In this document: piece by piece, positions 1 to 14,000 of the stretch
Numbering within the stretch: the stretch's first letter is position 1
How the letters are laid out: each line of letters opens with the position of its first letter
Origin: Plakobranchus ocellatus
Lineage: Eukaryota > Mollusca > Gastropoda > Plakobranchidae
Direction: 5' to 3'
Assembly: GCA_019648995.1 (NCBI GenBank)
Contig: BLXT01003740.1
Coordinates: 193,121-221,385, forward strand
Length of the DNA stretch: 28,265 bases
The notes under the pieces: model-generated
Told to the model about the DNA's origin: nothing
The model's database searches: none
What the model saw: only the letters and a program-made list of their open reading frames with translations
Made by a program: the position numbers and the translations under genes

Positions 1-142
1 CCAAATAAAATCCCCCCCCCCCCAAACTTTCTCCTCCCTTCCGCTCTTTCCGCACCCTTCCCACTTTATGACTCCTGATCGCAGCCAATAACGTGAAGAC
101 ACTTAAGATATGATCAGGCTTTACGATGCGAATCTAGAATTA

Positions 143-4375
<4,233 letters not shown>

Positions 4376-4522
4376 TGGGAAAAAGGGGAGAGAGGAAGGG
4401 GGAGAGAGAGTAAGAGAGTGAGAGGAGAGAAGGATTAGAGGGGAGTGATAGGGAGAGAGGAAAAGTAGTGAGAGGCAAAAAGAGGAGAGGAAGAAAAAAG
4501 GAGAGAGAGGAGAAAGTAAGAG

Positions 4523-4561
<39 letters not shown>

Positions 4562-5160
4562 AGAGTTAGAGTGTTAGAGTGAAAGCGAAAGAAAGAGGGT
4601 GAGGAAGAGGAAGAGAATATAGTAACATGAGGAAGACAGATAAGAGAATAAGAGAAAGACAAGATAGAGAAAGAATAATGGCAAGTGAGTGACAGGAGCA
4701 AGAGAAAGAGAAAAAGGATATATCAAGAGAGAGGAGAGCTAAAGAGACAAAGAAAGAAAGAGGGAGTGCAAGGCAGTGAGAGGAGAAAAGGAGAGAGATA
4801 GAGAGAAAAGAGGAAATGAAATAAGATAAGAAAAGCAAAAGATTGAGAGGAAAAAGGCTGAAAGAAAAGAGAGAAAGAGGGAGAGCACAGGGGTGAAAGA
4901 CGAAAGGAAAGGAGAGAGCAGAAAAATAGGCACAGAAAGGAGATCAAGAAATAGAGGCAGAGGGCGAAAGGAAGAAAGAGGAGAATAAGAAGGGAGAACG
5001 GAGAGAGAAAGAGCAAGGGAGAGAAAGAGGTTGAGGGAGAATATGGGAAAGAGGAAAGAGGCAATATATAGAAAGAGATAAAGAGAGAAAGTGGGAAAGC
5101 AAGAGATCGAGAGAAGAAAGGAAAATATAGAAAGAGAGTGAAGAAAGAGCGAGAGCATAT
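4376..5160. repeat. Long polypurine (GA-rich) tract
   Basis: About 780 bp in which the plus strand is almost only A and G (GAGA, GAAA, AAGAGA, GGGAGA), with very few C or T interruptions. The core at about 4524-4556 is a pure (GA)n run. Open frames on the minus strand read only as Ser/Leu/Phe-rich low-complexity protein and are artefacts of the composition. In GAPDH orientation it is a CT tract 0.7-1.5 kb upstream of the first identified exon. Such mirror-symmetric purine/pyrimidine DNA can adopt triplex (H-DNA) structure. Whether it has a role here is unknown. Confidence 0.9.
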
Positions 5161-6110
5161 ATTAAAAACATTTTTTCTATAGGCTTGAGGCGTTTTAACA
5201 TTGTTTATCCTTCACCCCATAGGCACTCTAATTATTCTCCTTTCACGATTTTTTTAAAAGATAATAAAAAAAAAAAAAAGACAGATCAGTTTGATCTCTT
5301 TCGTTCTCTAGATAAAGTTTCTTTTGCTAATGAAATATGACAATAATTGCGTTTCAAACTAGACCTTTTTTTAAATAAACCTAAATGAGTACGGTAATAA
5401 ATACAACATAATATCTGCTTGAATACAATAAGAATCGATTCTACTACTCCTGATACAAGCATTATTGCTTCATCTACAACTCCAGCTACTGCTGCTGCTG
5501 CTGCATCAACTATTAATATTTACAACTACTGCAATACAGGTTTTTTTTTTCAAATTATAGTAGATAATTTATTTCATAGGTTGTGCAAATATATTTCATT
5601 TTCTCATTACCATGGGGCACTCAGCGCTGCTAGGTCTACGTTATTTTATCAATAAGACAATATTTAGTTTATGACGTAGATCTAGAGTCCTCAACTAAGT
5701 TGTAAAAATAGATAGATTCTAGATCCAAATATTTAGAAAGTAAAACTTTCATTTTAAGGTTTATTAGTTTATCAAATTTCGCACTCGTTACCCTTAGATG
5801 TAGAACAACCCTCAGGTATTCCAAGGAAAATTTGAGGTCCCATAAGAAGCAAGGGTTTTCGGCTAATGAGGGCCTTTGTTTTTAAAGTTTGTTTCCTTAC
5901 TTTAATGGAATTAGATGCAATATATTAAAATAATGGCCTAGACCACAACCCCCCTGTAGGCCTAGTTGCTCGTAATTTTGTCAATCACTTCCGCAAATTT
6001 TGACAAATGAATGTTTTTGGTTTGAGAGTTTCATTTACAGTAATTAATATTGGCGTAAACAACTTGCAGCCCGAAGCTTTCATTCTCTCCAATTTCAATT
6101 TTTATTTTAA
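5161..6110. other. Non-coding AT-rich spacer
   Basis: No supported gene. A short CTG run (about 5488-5502) sits inside a plus-strand open frame with no recognisable content. Motifs such as TAGATCTAGAG near 5677 and GTAGGCCTAG near 5956 are typical of molluscan non-coding DNA but define no element. Confidence 0.6.
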
Positions 6111-6116
6111 TCTTTT

Positions 6117-6169
<53 letters not shown>

Positions 6170-6179
6170 ATTGTTGTTG
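6117..6179. repeat. (TTG)n microsatellite
   Basis: Uninterrupted TTG units to 6169, one A substitution, then three more units, about 20 units in all. A poly-cysteine plus-strand frame across it is a translation artefact. Confidence 0.95.
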
Positions 6180-7030
6180 CTTTTTTCTAATATACTTCTT
6201 CCTTGATTATTCCCATTTAATTTCACCTTTTAGATTCAACGAGCTTAATAGAACAATTTCCAACGGAAATTAAAACATTTCAATTCCTTGCCCATTCCTC
6301 ATCATCATAGGAAAAAAACCAGAATAGTAAACAAAGCAATTGCTTAAACTTATTTCTTTCCGTGAGTATATTATTTGATTTTGTTCTTCTATAGGAGTAT
6401 AAACAAAAATAGTCCTAGACAAAGTGCATTCCAAATCTGAACATAATAGAAAGAGTGGATGATGGGGAGATGGAGCAAAAATGGCATTATTCTACAGAAA
6501 GAAAAAATAGATGTTTTTGTCATTAATTGTCCTAGCAATAGTAAAAGACTGCAACCATCAACTCAAACTGATAAGAACAAATTAAACAAGAGAGTATACA
6601 TAACAATGATTCGCCCTTCGCTTTATCAAGTAAAAAAAATGAACCGTACTAGTCAAACCCAGTGCTGCTTTTTATTATTTCACTTAAAGAAAACAAAAGC
6701 TGCGCACCAAACATTTAATGCCGTTTTTTTTTTTTTTCTTTTAGCTTTGATTTGCGGCATAAAAAGTTCTGGAAAATTATTGTGATAAAATATTTACCTG
6801 CATATTTTGTTTCGCCAGCTTAATAAGTTTTAAATAGGCTTATAATATGTCGTATTGTAAATCAGTAAAATAACTTAGGGGTTTTAAAATATGCCCACAT
6901 AAAATGGCGTGATCTAGAGTAACATATCTATATTTTTGTGGATTTCATTGACGCCCCACAAAAATTTGTATAGGCACTACACGTTTGAGCTTAGCTCCAT
7001 TGTAATAAAATATATATTTTACATATATCA
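6180..7030. other. Non-coding AT-rich spacer
   Basis: I see no coding exon, RNA gene or repeat element with definable ends. A 108-codon plus-strand frame (6459-6785) lacks any family motif and runs into a poly-T stretch. I read it as chance. Confidence 0.6.
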
Positions 7031-7065
7031 TATTAATTAGACAATTCACAAAGACGTGATATGAT

Positions 7066-7248
7066 GTGGTTAGGAAAATAATAGCAGAGAGATTTCTGCA
7101 GAGGCTAGGGGAAGCAAATCAAGTTCAAAATGGATATAGGGCTACGGTGAAGGCGATTACTAACGCGAAGATATTGACTTACGATTTACAGACTGGTGTT
7201 CGGCTTTTGATAGATTATCAGTTGAGGAGGATGCACAGTTGTGAATGA
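7066..7248 (+). other. Unrecognised 60-codon open frame, possible repeat fragment
   Basis: An open frame beginning MVRKIIAERFLQRLGE and ending QLRRMHSCE. Base composition is markedly less AT-rich than the flanks on either side, and the block abuts the decayed minus-strand LINE at 7.3 kb. Helical, Lys/Arg-rich sequence with no motif I recognise. The composition step suggests a piece of a transposon rather than a host gene, but this is inference. Confidence 0.25.
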
Positions 7249-7296
7249 GAGGTCTAAATTATTCACCTTGCGAAAATGACATTTTTCTTATCAGCT

Positions 7297-8660
7297 CTAA
7301 GTAAAAAAGTGTTTGTAAATCTCTAGATTCTGTGCATTTGCTATCAATACGCATCTGCTTAAATACCTTGTCTCTGTATTCTTTTGTAGTTGCAGTCGGT
7401 TGTCTGCAAATGCCAAGATATTTGAATTTTGTAACTTACATTGATTTTTTTTCACCTTCGCTAACGAGACTGTTTTTAGGATTAGAGGGTTTCTTTGAGA
7501 TGACAATACATTGCTTTTTTTTCCACTTAAAGGCAGGTTCATTCTTTCTCTCTCTAAAACTACAGTATCTAAAAGTGTTCGAAGTTGTTCACCAAATTTT
7601 GCAATTAAAACCATCGTCTGCATTACTGAGATCATTAAGATTTTCTCCATTTGTTTACAAGCCTACAATATGCTCTACATTCCCTAAGACTATTTCATTA
7701 CATTGGTAAATAAGATCAGGAGATATTACACATACCTGCCTCAAAGCTATTTTGGTGGATTTGACATCACTGTGGTCTCACTCCATTCTTACATACAGTT
7801 ATGCAGTATAAGTTTCTAGATACTCTCAGATCTTTCCCATCAATGTCTATTTTTTCTAGCATTTGTAGCAGCTCTTCGTGTTTTTCTTTGTCAAAGGCTT
7901 AGAATAATCAGTGAAGTAGACATGGAGATCTTTCTGCCCTTTAATACACCTTTTTATAAGCATTGCGTTTCTAGTCCCTTTATCAGTCACGAAGCCAAAG
8001 AATTTTGTGGATATTTTTGGTCTTAGACTCTTGCGAGGTCTATGCAATTGCAATAAAATTTTGTAAAAAAATACACATTAAACCGATGCTCTATTAAGTT
8101 CACATTCTGCTGCCCCTAGCGTTTTAGGCAAAACTATGAAAACGGATACTGCACCGGTGTCATATATTCTATTTAGAAGTTTTGTTGTCGGATATATTCC
8201 TAAATAATCCAATGCTGTAATTATTTTTATTTGTATGTTTTCTGGTTCGAAGACTTATCCATTTAATTAAAATTGTTACCTTTACCTTTTCTTTAAGGAT
8301 AGTTGGACCCTATAGTCTTTTCCTTATATCAGGTTTTTCACATTTGTCAACTTTTAAAAGACATTCAACATAATCTGACCATATGTTTAGTATTTCCTTC
8401 TTTTCTATTATTCTTTCAATTTGATGCAGCGAGGGTCAATCTTTGTCCATTCAACATACCTACCCACCTCATCTGCTGTCTTTTGGACGAAGTACCTCTA
8501 ACTACTCTTCTAAAAATGTTTTTACCCTTCAAAATGATCTTTTGTATGACCAAAATGTTTTATGTTTTTTGTAGGTCATCAATTAACTTTCAGCTGTCCT
8601 CATATTATATTAATGATTATGTGCTGAGTGTTGAGGCGTACAAGTGATAACTCTTGTAGA
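7297..8660 (-). mobile_element. Old, decayed LINE (RTE-like) reverse-transcriptase fragment
   Basis: Read right to left on the minus strand, colinear pieces of the endonuclease-reverse transcriptase polyprotein of an RTE-like LINE appear in several shifted frames. They are KPDIRK near 8330-8310, LLNRIYDTG near 8180-8150, VLPKTLGAAECELNR near 8135-8090, DKGTRNAMLIKR and QKDLHVYFTDYSK near 7990-7900 (the region before the first catalytic aspartate), a KIDIDGKDLRV-like piece near 7850-7815, ISPDL near 7725, and the NADD degenerate form of the YADD catalytic box near 7610. A 3' piece ends in RYLSRCVLIANA and then IYKHFF near 7305. Multiple stops and frame shifts mean it is long dead. The endonuclease domain and the 3' end are missing. 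Its outer limits are approximate. Confidence 0.75.
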
Positions 8661-9730
8661 TTTTTTTCCCGACAAAATCCCGTTGATGTTGGAGCTAAGT
8701 CCTCTTGATATGATACTTTAAGTTGACTGCTGTTCGTGTTTAATAGATAAAACAAGAAAAAAGATACAGTCTCTTAAGTCCATAAAATAACTTCATGTGC
8801 AGGTCTGCAAAATTTTGTTGCAACGAATGAGGTTAAATTAAAAGATTAATAGAGGGAGATCTATGCACTTGGTAAGTGTTCACAGTTTACCTGCTCCTGT
8901 ACATTCTTGCAAGCACATTGTACATGTATGTAGTACATAAAGCTGATATGGATGTTGATAAGCTGCATCTGCCCCTACATTACCAAGCATATTTTAGTTT
9001 AATGCCCACACTTTTAAGTCACCAGGAGTAAATAATACAATGTAACTGACATAGAATTTCTGAGAGGTCAATCCCTTTCACATAGTTGGTTACTCAAATG
9101 ACCTCAGCGTCTAAAGACAAGTTTGTGGCTCTGTACAGTTTCCTTGCAAAGCTTTTCATATACTCACACAGATTTTTCTATGGTTTAATTTGCTTTAAGA
9201 ACTGATAAACAAAAAATTCCAGTCAGAGAATATGAATGAAACAGAGACTCTCCATGAATGGTGAATTAGTTATACTGTACCAACAGTCAATCTATCAATC
9301 AATGGATATCAATATCAATTTTTTTTTCTCCAAACGTGATGATCTCTAAGGAAAATAAATGTTTGTTTTTAAATCCCAAAAGTATTTTCAATGGAAAATT
9401 CCTTCACTCAGAATCAATATGGATTTTTATAACTCTTTTTCATCTTTGATAAAATTCTTGATAGAAAATTTGATATTTCAGAGCCAATCTGACACAATGT
9501 GTAAAAGATACATGTATCTCAATTATTTGCTTTTTTCTTTGTCTTATTCTTCATTATCACTTGCCGCTAATGCTAGGTAATAGATTTTGGGTGGCAAGCA
9601 TCAAAAGGAAAGGCTGTGATTATTATCTCCAAGTCAGACACATGAATGCAGATCTCAGTGTAAGAAAGGATACATGAAGTAATACAGTATACTGTAATAA
9701 AGATATCTGTAATCTTCTTAGCTTGATTTT

Positions 9731-9744
9731 GTGTGTGTGTGTGT
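9731..9744. repeat. (GT)7 microsatellite
   Basis: Seven uninterrupted GT dinucleotides in the spacer downstream of CWF19L2. Confidence 0.9.
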
Positions 9745-10364
9745 AAGAGACATAAACAACCTTTTTTTTGTGTTAACTGTATATATGTCCATATTTTTCC
9801 TTTTTGAGGGTACATAAGGTAAAAACTTCTTACATTGATTTTTGATATAAAAAAAAAAAGTTATCAAGAGTATCATTTGTGTTAAATAAGTAATAAAAGT
9901 ATTAAAAATACATAAAAAAGATATGATTTTCATTTCATCAAGAAGACTATAAGTCATAATCATTAGCAAAGCACCAACAAAATCAATTACATCAATGGTG
10001 GAAAGAAAACTAAATGCAACACAAAAAATACTTTGAGTATTTTGTTTTTGTTCTTTGAAAAAATTGTTTATTTGATCAAAAAAAAAACAAAAACATAATT
10101 AACAATTTACAACAAGTAGGTGATATCAACTAATTCACAAATTATTTTTATTTATTTTTTAACATTGCAGTCAATCCACATTTTGGCACTGACATTTATT
10201 TCCTCAACTGTCATCTTATGTTATTTTGCTGTTATTGACTCTTAATACTGAACACAACATAATTTCTTTCAAACAAAATATGTTTCTGAAACATGGTTCT
10301 TTATCCAATCATTTCATGGGTAAATGATGAAAACAAAAGGAAAAACAAAAAAAAAAAATATGTG

Positions 10365-10385
10365 ATCAAGTGATCAAGTGATGAC
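10365..10385. repeat. Short GTGATCAA tandem
   Basis: The unit GTGATCAA occurs twice with a partial third copy (GTGATGA), about 20 bp in all. It is a minor local duplication. Confidence 0.6.
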
Positions 10386-10865
10386 AACCAATGTTTCAGG
10401 GACTCTCTTGGAGGTTGGTATAATTCATTCTGTCACTGTCACTATCACCATTTTCACTACTTTGTAAAAAATATTTCAATCCTTTATGATTCATACAACC
10501 CAGATGAATATTTCAACTAACAATGTTGGCCTACCAAATTTGAGTCTTCCTACAGCCCAGTCAAAAGAATTGGATCACCTTATTCTATTTCTTCTCTCTT
10601 GTCTTCAGGGCATTTTCCATCTCATCTTAGTTCACACTGTAAGTAGCTTGGGCTGGTTCTGAGTGACACTCGTAGCCTTCCCACAACTATGATTATGCCC
10701 TTTGTCAACACTGTTGGCCTAAGGGTATGTTATAAGATATATGCATTTTTGTGAGACTTCATCTTCACCACTTGATGGGATGATCAGTGATTTAGATGGC
10801 GATGTATATGAAAGTCTTCTCACAGATCTCACATCATGGAGGCAATTCAGCCAGCGAGCTTGGTG

Positions 10866-10875
10866 TTTATTTATT
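10866..10875 (-). terminator. Tandem polyadenylation signal of CWF19L2
   Basis: On the minus strand the sequence reads AATAAATAAA, two overlapping canonical AATAAA signals, about 40 bp past the CWF19L2 stop codon. This placement would give a very short 3' UTR. The signal is seen in the sequence. Its use is inferred. Confidence 0.6.
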
Positions 10876-10914
10876 CATTGTAAGGTTCATGTTTTCACTA
10901 GCCCATGTGTTTGA

Positions 10915-11064
10915 TTAGTCCCCTCCACCGAGATTCTGTGTCCAGTCAAAGGGTCTCCACATCTCCTCAAACTTGAGAACCTTCTGACGCTGATCCTCAA
11001 AACTTTGTTTGTGTGGTTTCCTCCACAACGCCGGCTCTGCATCAATCATGCCTCCCACAATTTC
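10915..11064 (-). CDS. CWF19L2: CWF19L2 terminal coding exon with stop
   Basis: 150 nt including the TAA stop at 10917-10915. Encodes [39 protein letters not shown] and the end [10 protein letters not shown]. It matches the vertebrate C-terminus (EIIGGMLDIEPRLWRK, SFEDQRKKALQF, WWKPYDFT). Acceptor ttcaaacctag. Confidence 0.96.
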   Translation of the reverse strand, partial: EIVGGMIDAEPALWRKPHKQSFEDQRQKVLKFEEMWRPFDWTQNLGGGD

Positions 11065-14000
11065 CTAGGTTTGAATGAATCAAAAAAAAAAAAGTCCATT
11101 AAAGACAGTGTTGAATATTGCATAGATCTTTTTAAAATTGCAGCATATTAGCAATGACCAAAAAAAAGAGACAAGCAAGACAAGAAAAGGTTAAGCAAAC
11201 TAACAAACGCAACAAGAGGAAATAATTATGATGCTGAACTAAACTTTTAGAGACAGTAATGAAATGTTTTGTTTGATGTGTTTCAAAAACCACTGATGAA
11301 TGCTTGGGACTCAAAACCACAGGCCAGCAATAAACCTTGTGTGCAAAAAGATCACATTATTCATTCTTTTTTTGTTCCTTCCTTGCAGCAGCACTCTTTT
11401 ATGAAGAGAAATGCTCAGCTCTTAAACACGTCTAATGTCATTGGCTTATACTTTTAAACCAGCCTCAGCCTATGACCAAGTCAAGATGTCAAACTGATTG
11501 TGAATCTGTGTCAAGGTGCGCTAGGCAGATAATACCATAGCTCTATTGCATGAGAGCTCTCCCCCCCCCCCCACAAAAAAAAAAAAAGAAAACTGAAAAA
11601 TGGTTCACTCTGATAAAACAAATGTAAAGGTTTGGAGGCCTGAAAGATAATTTAATTTTGTTTTCACAGAACCTGGGGCATTCACTGCTTATCAGCTAAT
11701 AGAAAATAAGATGGCGGGAAAAAAATGTAAAAACAAAAAATGATGTTGCGTATAGTGCAATGAGTTATAAAATGTATATTAACGTGGCTTACTCGTCCAA
11801 AATATGCGGGGAAGGTTTGCTCGTCCTCAATTACTGTGGCATATCCACCCTGAAGACCAAAGTCAACACTGAAGTAGGGAAAACCTTTGGGGATCTGGAA
11901 TTGGAGCATGGAAACTGTTACGCAACATTGGACGAAGAAAAAGAAACACAAAAACTTTTAAAAGAGAGATGGCGCCAAACAATTACTCGGGCACCCCAAT
12001 AAAACAGGAAACCTTTGAACCTGATACTATCTTTATCTGGGGCCTTGCTTATGCAGACATTCTGGGGAATAAGAATATGAATAGACTTGCTTATACAGCT
12101 TTGAACAAGTTTTTTATCTTCACAAAAATGTATATGGTAGTATGAAATCTCAAACTGTTGATGTTACTTGGCAATGACATTGGTGTGATTGGGGTTGAAC
12201 AGGCTCCATGAAATACTAGCTGAGTTGAAAGAGGCCCTTAACAAAAGAGTCAATAAAACAAGTAGGAAACACTAAACCATGGTGCATCCTTCACCTGGGC
12301 CAGATGTAGTTTACATAGTGTTACCTTTTCAAAAAGTGAGGATCAGCCTTGTTGTTATGCTTATGACAGCATTTATGTTGAGCGCCCACATTTCCTGTTC
12401 ACTAGAGCTAGAGATAAATGCTTCAACACAAACGACATGCACGGAATTTTCTGAGAAGTTATTCCTAGCATATAAAGACCTTGGTGCCTGTAAAAAGTAT
12501 TTATTGTTAACCTATTCACAAATTCATACATATTTTTTCATCTTTTTTAACTTTGGTTGTAATTCCTTTTTTTTAGTGAGTGATAAGCAATGGCCTGTGA
12601 GAAAAAGCCAATGAACAAACCCTGAGATCACCGACAAATATTTGAATGGAGATAAAAACAAAAAATCAATCAAAACCCTTTCATAACTCGGAACTTATCT
12701 CTTTAGTATTAAAGGACATTGGTGACACAATAGTAAGTAAACTTCCCCTCAGATCCGTAGCAACCGTTCTACTGCAGGCTCAAATTCATATGCATTTCTG
12801 CTATCCTGGTCTGACAAGGGCCAAAAAGCCTGAGCTAACCATGCAATAGATGGCTGTATGCACAAAACTGACCAACTTCAGAGCTACTCACCACATGGCG
12901 AACATCTTTCTCTCTGAGACTATGTAGCTTCTTATTGTCTGCCCACTCTGGCCCTGCCTCCTGGATGGCTTTCTGAGGAAGCAAAACACACAAGGTTAGA
13001 GATAGCAATGAACTTCAGTTCTTCATGACCCAATTTTAGTATTTTTCACACAATGAACAAGCTTCACTATTACTTGTGTGTTAAGAAGTCGAACGATAGA
13101 ACAGATATGACTGAAATTTAACTTTGATCTTTACTGTTTCTGAAACTTAATATTTCAAGCAGTTTTGAAACTTCATTTAATTTTAGAATTTATCTCCACA
13201 TCTTTTAAAGATTCTTTAAAAAATCACAACAAAGTCCAATCAAAATTTCAACATTTGCAATATAGAAAAACAATAACAAAACAAATCAAATGCTGCTTAA
13301 ATTTTTTCAAAGGTATGAATATCATAAAAAAAGATTTGCCCAGCTTTCTCTCTTTCCTGGGGAGAAATTCAATCTGACTTTACGAAAATTTGTTTTACTC
13401 TCCAATCATCCTCTACCTTTATTTTGCATAAGTTTTGTTACGGAAGATAGTAGAGGTTATCACTAGAAATATCTTGAATCATAATAATACCTTTCTGTGA
13501 GTTTTGAAATGACAAAATCCGCAAACAATACATGTTCTCACTGTGCCAATATTATTTAAGCATTAAAAAATTTTTAGAAAGACAATTTATGGGAGTAAAT
13601 GAAGTTCTTTCAATGTGATTTTTTTCAAACTGCAATTATTTACCTTATCCAAGACATTGGGCCTAAACGTAAGACATATTGCACTGTCTACATAAAAAAA
13701 AAAAAACCAAACAAACCTTGAAATAGATGGGCGCCAAATCACCAGTTTCTTTCTCCAAGGGAATGCACTCTATTGCAGTATGGGGGAAGTGCTTGAGATG
13801 CATCACAGTTTCCATGACAACAACATCCTCTTCTTTGTCCAGGAACATCTGCACCAAACTTTTACGGAACAGCTAGAAGAAAAGAAGTATGATAAATTGA
13901 ATGAGAGAGGGAGAGAGAGAAAAGAAAAAGTTGTAAAAAGGTGGAGAAAAGCATGTTCACAAAATAAAAAGCAAAAAAACCACTCTGGCTTTTACTATTC

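Larger units (their letters stand above)
8661..10860. other. Spacer downstream of CWF19L2, no gene seen
   Basis: About 2.2 kb of AT-rich DNA holding a GT microsatellite (9731-9744), many A/T homopolymers and a partially palindromic TGTACATGTATGTAGTACA near 8919-8937. The part nearest 10860 may be 3' untranslated sequence of CWF19L2 if the proximal polyadenylation signal is not used. No coding or RNA gene motif was recognised. Confidence 0.55.

Noticed and set aside
4435-5201. Several overlapping minus-strand frames of Ser/Leu/Phe-rich protein, some with an apparent signal-peptide look
   Set aside because: They result purely from translating a CT-rich tract. There are no motifs, no codon structure and all frames are open at once.
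6007-6273. Plus-strand frame with a run of about 17 cysteines
   Set aside because: It is translation of the (TTG)n microsatellite read as TGT codons, not a cysteine-rich peptide gene.
8240-8260. TGGTTCGAAGAC resembling a tRNA T-arm
   Set aside because: There is no matching stem, no A-box at the right distance and no acceptor pairing. It also overlaps the decayed LINE.
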